Assembly: GCA_031292335.1 (NCBI GenBank)
Contig: JARLHH010000344.1
Coordinates: 1 to 15,560, forward strand
Direction: 5' to 3'
Length of the DNA stretch: 15,560 nucleotides
Origin: Candidatus Limnocylindrales bacterium
Lineage (GTDB): Bacteria; Chloroflexota; Limnocylindria; Limnocylindrales; CSP1-4
Under the pieces are notes generated by a model. It made no database searches. It saw nothing but the letters and a program-made list of their open reading frames with translations, and was not told where the DNA came from. Below are positions 11,770 to 15,560 of this stretch, piece by piece; positions within the stretch are counted from its first letter, which is position 1; each line of letters opens with the position of its first letter. Both the position numbers and the translations under genes were made by a program.

Positions 11770-12153
11770 CTACTTGATCTCGACCTTCGCGCCCTGCGCC
11801 TCGAGGGCGGCCTTGATCTTCTCGGCCTCGTCGCGCGCGATGCCCTCCTTGACGGGCTTGGGCGACGCGTCGACCAGGTCCTTCGCCTCCTTGAGGCCGA
11901 GGCCGGTCAGCTCGCGCACGACCTTGATCACGGGGATCTTGTTCGGCCCGATCTCGGCGAGAACGGCGGTGAACTCGGTCTGCTCCTCGGCGACCTCGAC
12001 CGGCACGGCAGCAGCCGGCGCTGCCGCGACGGCGACCGGCGCGGCGGCGGAGACGCCGAACTTCGCCTCGAACTTCTTGATGAAGTCGGCGACCTCGACG
12101 AGCGTCATGGCGCCGATCTGGTCGAGCAGCTCGTCCTGGGTTAGGGTGGCCAT
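11770..12153 (-). CDS. rplL: 50S ribosomal protein L7/L12
   Basis: L12 forms the multi-copy stalk that recruits and stimulates translation GTPases such as EF-Tu and EF-G. The protein has 127 aa, normal length. The N-terminal dimerisation and L10-binding helices (MATLTQDELLDQIGAMTLVE onward, about 1-33) are followed by an Ala/Pro/Val-rich flexible hinge (about 35-55). The globular C-terminal domain (about 58-127) contains KIPVIKVVRELTGLGLKEAK, the factor-binding surface. The start is ATG at 12153 with AAGGAG about 10 nt upstream. It follows rplJ after 68 nt, a gap that contains a short GC hairpin; such spacing often allows L12 to be translated more than L10. Confidence 0.98.
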   Translation of the reverse strand: MATLTQDELLDQIGAMTLVEVADFIKKFEAKFGVSAAAPVAVAAAPAAAVPVEVAEEQTEFTAVLAEIGPNKIPVIKVVRELTGLGLKEAKDLVDASPKPVKEGIARDEAEKIKAALEAQGAKVEIK

Positions 12154-12221
12154 GGGATTCGTGACTCCTTGCGATGGTCGCCCGCGGCGGGCGGGCGGGA
12201 TTGCGAATGGGTTCGGAACGC

Positions 12222-12749
12222 TCAGGCGGCGGCGCGCGCCTTCTGCTCCTGCAGCTGAGCAAGCGCATGGGCAAGGTTGCGCAGGTTCGCGGAGAGCAGC
12301 CCGACGACCTGCGTTGCCGGCGCGCCGAACGCCCCGCCGAGCTGGGCGAGGAGGATGTCGCGGGACGGCAGGGTGGCGAGGCGGTTGACGCCCTCGGCAT
12401 CGAGGGACGCGCCGCCCACGACGGCGCCCGTGACCTTCACGAGCTTGTACGGACGGACGGCTTCGAGGACCGTCCGGGCGACGAGTGCTTCGTCCCCGGT
12501 CCCGAAGGCGATCGCGGACGGGCCCCGAAGGAGCGGGGCAATGCCCGGGTTCCCTTCCTGCTCGGCGGCGATCCGCATCAGGCGGTTCTTCACGACCCGG
12601 TAGGTGACGTTCTGCTTTCGAAGCGCCCGCCGGATCTCGGCGATCTCCTTGACGGTCAGACCGCGGTACTCGGTGGTGACGAGCGTGGTGCTGCGGGACA
12701 GGTCGCCCCGGAGCTCGGCCACGGTGGCGCGCTTCGCGTCGGTCGGCAT
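12222..12749 (-). CDS. rplJ: 50S ribosomal protein L10
   Basis: L10 anchors L12 dimers to 23S rRNA at the base of the stalk and in many bacteria represses its own mRNA. The protein has 175 aa, normal length. It starts MPTDAKRATVAELRGDLSRS; the conserved core includes YRGLTVKEIAEIRRALRK (28-45) and VVKNRLMRIA (52-61). The C-terminal helix, rich in Ala, Leu and Gln (about 148-175), is the usual L12-binding tail. The start is ATG at 12749 with a modest GAGGG 4-5 nt upstream; upstream in-frame codons do not look like L10. It is preceded by an unusually long 361-nt leader. Confidence 0.97.
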   Translation of the reverse strand: MPTDAKRATVAELRGDLSRSTTLVTTEYRGLTVKEIAEIRRALRKQNVTYRVVKNRLMRIAAEQEGNPGIAPLLRGPSAIAFGTGDEALVARTVLEAVRPYKLVKVTGAVVGGASLDAEGVNRLATLPSRDILLAQLGGAFGAPATQVVGLLSANLRNLAHALAQLQEQKARAAA

Positions 12750-12962
12750 ACGGCCCTCTGCTGCGCTGCGCGCGTCCGGCGCGCCCGGTGGATCCACCCG
12801 GCGGGATCCCCTGCCAGACGGTGCTTCCTCGCGTCCTGCAGGGTCCGCAGCGGGCGTCTCCGGTGGGAGGGCTCGGGGCCGGCGTCCTGCCTCGGCGTGC
12901 TCGTCGGCGTCCCCGGGTCCCGGTCCAACGGGTGCCCGATCCGGTCCGACGGATCAAGCCCC

Positions 12963-12995
12963 GACCGTCCGCCCACCAGGAGGTGGGCCTCGGTC
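12963..12995 (-). promoter_or_regulatory. Hairpin with internal loop in the rplJ leader
   Basis: An apical 7-bp stem GCCCACC/GGTGGGC with a TCCT loop is stacked on a 5-bp stem GACCG/CGGTC, separated by an asymmetric internal loop (AG opposite GGA). The shape suits a protein-binding RNA element such as an L10-L12 site, but no U-run supports a terminator. The pairing is seen; the binding is inferred. Confidence 0.45.
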
Positions 12996-13074
12996 CGCGG
13001 GCGCAGGCTGTCTGCGGCGGTCCGTCTTCGTGTTGCGCGACGCGCCTCTCGGCCGTCGCGGCGTGTGATGGTAC

Positions 13075-13103
13075 AGGCTTCCGGCGCGTGGCGCCCGAAG
13101 CCT
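13075..13103 (-). terminator. Strong hairpin just after rplA
   Basis: AGGCTTC/GAAGCCT (7 bp), a G-G mismatch on the minus strand, then GGCGC/GCGCC (5 bp) with a 3-nt loop. It starts 7 nt after the rplA stop codon. No U-tract follows. It could be a partial terminator, an RNA-processing signal or a 3' stabiliser dividing rplKA from rplJL. Confidence 0.45.
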
Positions 13104-13110
13104 GGCTGGG

Positions 13111-13818
13111 TCAGGCGTTCGCGACCGCGAGCAGGCCGGGGACGTCCACGCGGACCCCGGGGCTCATCGTGCTCGCGATCGTCAGGCCCTTGAGATAGGT
13201 GCCCTTGGCGCCGGCCGGCTTGGCCCGGTTGATCGCGTCCAGCAGGGTGGCGAGATTCGCGACGAGCGCATCCGCGTCGAAGCTCGCCTTGCCGACGGGC
13301 ACGTGGATGATCCCCGACTTGTCCACCTTGAACTCGACGCGCCCGGCCTTGACCTCGCCGATGGCCCGCTCGAGGTCGAACGTGACCGTACCGGCCTTCG
13401 GGTTCGGCATCAGGCCGCGCCGGCCCAGGATGCGACCCAGCTTGCCGACCATTCCCATCATGTCCGGCGTCGCGACGGCGACGTCGAACTCGAGCCAGCC
13501 ACCTTCGATCTTCTTGACCAGGTCCTCGCCGCCCACTTCGTCGGCCCCGGCGCGGAGCGCCTCCTGGGCCTTCTCGCCCTGGGCGAAGACCACGACGCGG
13601 ACGACCTTGCCGGTCCCGTGGGGCAGGACCACCGTGCCGCGCACCATCTGGTCGGCGTGGCGCGGATCGACGCCCAGGCGCAGGTGGGCTTCGACCGAAG
13701 GATCGAAGTTGACGATCGAGGTCTGCTTGACCAGGTCCACCGCGTCGGCCGGAGCGTATGCCCGGGTGCGGTCGACCAGCTTGAGCGCCTCGCGGTATTT
13801 CTTGCCGTGCTGGGCCAT
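13111..13818 (-). CDS. rplA: 50S ribosomal protein L1
   Basis: L1 forms the mobile stalk on the E-site side of the 50S subunit and helps release deacylated tRNA. It often represses its own operon by binding mRNA. The protein has 235 aa, normal length. It starts MAQHGKKYREALKLVDRTRA and has the conserved domain II segment GKLGRILGRRGLMPNPKAGT (about 125-144) and the later VEFKVDKSGIIHVPVGKASF. The start is ATG at 13818 with GAGGAG 6 nt upstream. It follows rplK by 97 nt in the standard rplK-rplA order. No anomalies seen. Confidence 0.98.
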   Translation of the reverse strand: MAQHGKKYREALKLVDRTRAYAPADAVDLVKQTSIVNFDPSVEAHLRLGVDPRHADQMVRGTVVLPHGTGKVVRVVVFAQGEKAQEALRAGADEVGGEDLVKKIEGGWLEFDVAVATPDMMGMVGKLGRILGRRGLMPNPKAGTVTFDLERAIGEVKAGRVEFKVDKSGIIHVPVGKASFDADALVANLATLLDAINRAKPAGAKGTYLKGLTIASTMSPGVRVDVPGLLAVANA

Positions 13819-13838
13819 GCCTGGCTCCTCGTGCTGAC

Positions 13839-13854
13839 GGCCGGCGTTCCGGCC
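13839..13854 (-). promoter_or_regulatory. Hairpin upstream of the rplA ribosome-binding site
   Basis: A perfect 6-bp stem GGCCGG/CCGGCC with a 4-nt loop lies 8 nt upstream of the rplA Shine-Dalgarno, in the rplK-rplA gap. It could belong to an L1 feedback site, but I cannot identify the L1 consensus, and short GC stems arise easily here. Confidence 0.25.
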
Positions 13855-13914
13855 TCCCCCGTGACGCGGGGTCGTCGTCCGGTTCGAGCACGACCGGAAC
13901 GCGTCGCCGCCGGT

Positions 13915-14340
13915 CTAGCCGACGACCTCGATGCCCATGCTCCGGGCGGTTCCTTCGACCTGCCGCATGGCGGCCTCGATGTCATTCGCGTTCAGGTCGG
14001 CCATCTTCTGCGAGGCGATCTCGCGGAGCTGGTCACGCGTCACGCGGCCGGCCGTCTCGCGGCTCGCGGTGGCGGCGCCCTTGTCGATCCCGGCTGCCTT
14101 GCGCAGCAGGTCGGCGGCGGGCGGCGTCTTCAGGACGAAGGTGAACGAGCGGTCCTCGAAGACGGTGATCTGGGCGGGGATGATCTGGCCCGCCTTGTCA
14201 GCCGTCTTCTCGTTGTAGCTCTTGGTGAACTCGACGATGTTGATGCCATGGGGGCCGAGCGCGGTCCCCACCGGGGGTGCCGGGGTGGCCTTGCCTGCCG
14301 GGAGCTGGAGGGTGAGAACGATTCGAATCTTCTTCGCCAC
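13915..14340 (-). CDS. rplK: 50S ribosomal protein L11
   Basis: L11 binds the GTPase-associated region of 23S rRNA and is needed for stringent-factor activation and thiopeptide sensitivity. The protein has 141 aa, normal length. The N-terminal domain contains PAPPVGTALG (20-29), keeping the prolines altered in thiostrepton-resistant mutants. The C-terminal rRNA-binding domain (about 72-141) ends in MRQVEGTARSMGIEVVG. The start is GTG at 14340, chosen because MAKKIRIVLTLQLPAGKA fits L11 and AAAGGA lies upstream. It is 21 nt from nusG. Confidence 0.97.
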   Translation of the reverse strand: MAKKIRIVLTLQLPAGKATPAPPVGTALGPHGINIVEFTKSYNEKTADKAGQIIPAQITVFEDRSFTFVLKTPPAADLLRKAAGIDKGAATASRETAGRVTRDQLREIASQKMADLNANDIEAAMRQVEGTARSMGIEVVG

Positions 14341-14361
14341 GGTGGCCGGTGTTCCTTTCGA

Positions 14362-14925
14362 TCAGAGCTTCTCGACCTGGAGAAGGTCGAGCTCGACGGG
14401 GGTCTCACGGCCGAAGATGCTGACGAGGACCTTGACCTTGTTCCGCTCCGGGTCCACTTCGTCGACCGTCCCGACGAACTCGGCGAACGGCCCGTCCGTC
14501 ACCCGGACGCTCTGGCCCTTCGTGAACGCGACGCGGTACTTCGGCGTCTCCACGCCCATCTGGCGGAGGATCTGCTTGACCTCGTGCTCCTCGAGCGGGA
14601 TCGGCTCGCTCCGGCTGCCCGGGATGTTGCCCGTGCCGACGAAGCTGGTGACGCCCGGCGTGTTGCGCACGACGTACCACGACTCGGGGTCGTAGATCAT
14701 CTCGACGAGGACGTAGCCGGGGAACACCTTCTTCTGGACGGTGTGCCGCTGGCCCTGCTTGATCTCGATCTCGTCCTCCATCGGGACGAGCACCTGGAAG
14801 ATCTTGTCCTCCATGCCCATCGACTCGATGCGGTGCTCGAGGTTGGCCTTGACCTTGTTCTCGTAGCCGGAGTAGGTGTGAATCACGAACCAGCGCTTCT
14901 CGGGCGCCCGGACCATCTCCGTCAT
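14362..14925 (-). CDS. nusG: Transcription elongation/termination factor NusG
   Basis: NusG binds the clamp of RNA polymerase to aid processivity, and its KOW domain links to Rho or to ribosomal S10. The protein is 187 aa from the ATG at 14925. That start is preferred over the adjacent GTG (14928) because GGGG lies about 7 nt upstream of the ATG and would be too close to the GTG; a third option is ATG at 14916. The NGN domain spans about 10-115 and includes RWFVIHTYSGYENKVKANLE and VFPGYVLVEM. The KOW domain (about 133-187) includes DGPFAEFVGTVDEVDPERNK and ends FGRETPVELDLLQVEKL. There is no inserted domain. It is 10 nt from secE, and the Shine-Dalgarno overlaps the secE stop, so translation is probably coupled. 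Confidence 0.97.
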   Translation of the reverse strand: MTEMVRAPEKRWFVIHTYSGYENKVKANLEHRIESMGMEDKIFQVLVPMEDEIEIKQGQRHTVQKKVFPGYVLVEMIYDPESWYVVRNTPGVTSFVGTGNIPGSRSEPIPLEEHEVKQILRQMGVETPKYRVAFTKGQSVRVTDGPFAEFVGTVDEVDPERNKVKVLVSIFGRETPVELDLLQVEKL

Positions 14926-14935
14926 CACGGGTCCC

Positions 14936-15124
14936 CTACGCCGCCGGGGTGATGAGGCGAACCGCCTCGGTGAAGACGAAGTCCCAGGCCGCGATGAACA
15001 GCCCGACCGCCGCGCTCACGGCGAAGACGAGCACGGTGAGGTTGCGCACCTGGTCGCGCGTCGGCCAGGAGACCTTCTTGAGTTCCGACCACGATTCATC
15101 GAAGAACCGACGGATGCGTCGCAC
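14936..15124 (-). CDS. secE: Preprotein translocase subunit SecE
   Basis: SecE clamps the SecY channel in the cytoplasmic membrane. The protein has 62 aa, the short single-span form common outside gamma-proteobacteria. The conserved amphipathic segment ESWSELKKVSWPTRDQVRN (10-28) precedes one transmembrane helix (about 29-52, VLVFAVSAAVGLFIAAWDFV). The start is GTG at 15124; an in-frame stop lies 9 nt upstream, so no longer start exists. The Shine-Dalgarno is weak or distant. It is followed directly by nusG, the near-universal arrangement. Confidence 0.95.
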   Translation of the reverse strand: MRRIRRFFDESWSELKKVSWPTRDQVRNLTVLVFAVSAAVGLFIAAWDFVFTEAVRLITPAA

Positions 15125-15165
15125 GATGGGCTACTGCACTTCCCTGGTAGGCGGGGTCGAATTGC

Positions 15166-15241
15166 TGGCAGGGGCGATAGGACTCGAACCTACAACCACC
15201 GGTTTTGGAGACCGGTGCTCTGCCAATTGAGCTACGCCCCT
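15166..15241 (-). tRNA. trnW: tRNA-Trp (anticodon CCA)
   Basis: A complete 76-nt cloverleaf is present. The acceptor stem AGGGGCG pairs with CGCCCCT; the discriminator is G and the 3' CCA is encoded. The anticodon stem CCGGT/ACCGG closes the loop CTCCAAA, giving anticodon CCA for the Trp codon UGG. The T-arm contains GTTCGAATC. It sits between rpmG (13 nt away) and secE (41 nt), the same place as in many Gram-positive-type bacteria, and is probably cut from the protein mRNA by RNase P and RNase Z or other nucleases. Confidence 0.98.
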
Positions 15242-15254
15242 GTGGACCCCTCTG

Positions 15255-15422
15255 CTATTTCGCCTCGCGGTGCAGGGTGTGGCGGCGCTCCCGCGGGCAG
15301 TACTTCCGAAGCTCGATCCGGTTGGGATCGTTCCTCTTGTTCTTGCGCGTGGTGTACGTCCGCTCCTTGCACTCGGTGCAGGCGAGCTGAACAATCGGCC
15401 GGTTCTCGGCTGCTTTTGCCAT
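15255..15422 (-). CDS. rpmG: 50S ribosomal protein L33
   Basis: L33 is a small 50S protein near the E site. It is 55 aa, starting MAKAAENRPIVQLACTECKE. The zinc-ribbon-type form has CxxC at C15 and C18, but the second pair is incomplete: C42 is present and Glu45 stands where a full four-Cys protein has Cys (YCPRERRHTL). Three-Cys L33 forms are common, so this need not mean a defect. The core TTRKNKRNDPNRIELRKYC is typical. The start is ATG at 15422, only 4 nt after the tuf stop and with little Shine-Dalgarno, so coupled translation with tuf is likely. Confidence 0.96.
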   Translation of the reverse strand: MAKAAENRPIVQLACTECKERTYTTRKNKRNDPNRIELRKYCPRERRHTLHREAK

Positions 15423-15426
15423 CGGG

Positions 15427-15560
15427 CTACTCGACGATGCTCACGATCGCGCCGGCGCCGACGGTTCGGCCACCCTCGCGGATCGCGAAGCGCTGCCCGA
15501 TCTCGATCGCGATCGGGGTGATGAGCTCGACCTTCATCTCGACGTTGTCGCCGGGCATGA
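15427..15560 (-). CDS. tuf: Elongation factor Tu, 3' end only (runs off right edge)
   Basis: The last 43 residues of EF-Tu are present, beginning MPGDNVEMKVELITPIAIEI and ending in GGRTVGAGAIVSIVE. This is the C-terminal beta-barrel (domain 3); RTVGAG holds the region of kirromycin-resistance changes and looks normal. It is the first gene seen of the rpmG-trnW-secE-nusG unit, like tufB beside secE-nusG in other bacteria. Its 5' end and promoter lie outside the window. Confidence 0.97.
   Translation of the reverse strand, partial: MPGDNVEMKVELITPIAIEIGQRFAIREGGRTVGAGAIVSIVE

Larger units (their letters stand above)
12750..13110 (-). promoter_or_regulatory. Structured rplJ leader, candidate L10 autoregulatory region
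   Basis: This is the largest non-coding stretch in the window. I found no plausible gene in it and no good promoter. It holds at least three strong hairpins on the minus strand: 13075-13103, 12963-12995 and 12782-12803. It also has a possible longer-range AGACG/CGTCT pairing enclosing the segment around 12826-12858. L10 leaders, bound by the L10-L12 complex, occur exactly here in many bacteria. I could not match the kink-turn consensus with confidence, so the assignment rests mainly on position and structure. Confidence 0.5.

Noticed and set aside
12782..12803. BamHI-like palindrome GGTGGATCCACC as an operator
   Set aside because: It is better read as the arm of one of several GC hairpins in the rplJ leader. 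No partner half-sites or regulator gene nearby support an operator.
12656..13891. Open frames running through the rplJ leader, on both strands
   Set aside because: They are Arg/Pro/Gly-rich low-complexity translations crossing known genes in the wrong frame, with no family resemblance. The leader is better explained as structured RNA.
14926..14928. GTG at 14928 as the nusG start
   Set aside because: The next codon is ATG and the Shine-Dalgarno spacing fits the ATG at 14925. The difference is one residue and not important.
15288..15290. Missing fourth Cys in L33 as evidence of a defective zinc site
   Set aside because: Three-Cys L33 proteins with a YCPR-type second half occur widely in Gram-positive-type bacteria, so this is a normal variant.

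Overview
The window is a continuous stretch of core translation and transcription genes, all on the minus strand. Read in the direction of transcription (right to left) the order is: tuf (3' end only), rpmG, tRNA-Trp(CCA), secE, nusG, rplK, rplA, rplJ, rplL, rpoB, rpoC, rpsL, rpsG, fusA, tuf (5' end only). This joins the classic bacterial rif region (secE to rpoC) to the str region (rpsL to tuf). I see no mobile element, CRISPR array, integron, phage gene or unrecognised protein gene. The window is conserved housekeeping DNA, not an accessory island.

Organism: a high-GC bacterium. Four pieces of evidence suggest a lineage near Chloroflexota or Actinomycetota. S12 has the longer Gram-positive-type N-terminal loop. 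RpoB is compact (1154 aa), without the large insertions of Proteobacteria. RpoC carries a long helical insertion after its N-terminal zinc region and has an N-terminus of the type shared by those phyla. tRNA-Trp lies between rpmG and secE. My best guess is an uncultured-type, high-GC Chloroflexota (Limnocylindria-like), held tentatively because no alignment could be run.

Transcription layout inferred from sequence: (1) tuf-rpmG-trnW-secE-nusG-rplK-rplA-rplJ-rplL, presumably from a promoter beyond the right edge. A 361-nt leader with strong hairpins precedes rplJ, where an L10 autoregulatory leader is expected. (2) rpoB-rpoC, from a near-consensus promoter (TTGACA, 16 nt, TACAAT) in the rplL-rpoB gap, just downstream of two strong hairpins that could attenuate read-through. 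(3) rpsL-rpsG-fusA-tuf, from a second near-consensus promoter (TTGACA, 18 nt, TGCTAAACT) just downstream of rpoC. The genes supply ribosome stalk and L1-arm proteins (L10, L12, L11, L1), decoding-site and head proteins (S12, S7), elongation factors (EF-Tu, EF-G), the catalytic RNA polymerase subunits (beta, beta'), the elongation factor NusG and the SecE translocon subunit.

Points of most interest: RpoB has Ser in place of the rifampicin-contact His (E. coli H526). The RpoC acidic tail carries two copies of an aromatic-NPFL-acidic motif. The RpoC N-terminal insertion looks like an enlarged coiled-coil hairpin. S12 has Ser at the position of E. coli Gly91. The two internal promoters and the rplJ leader show how the cluster is probably divided for regulation.
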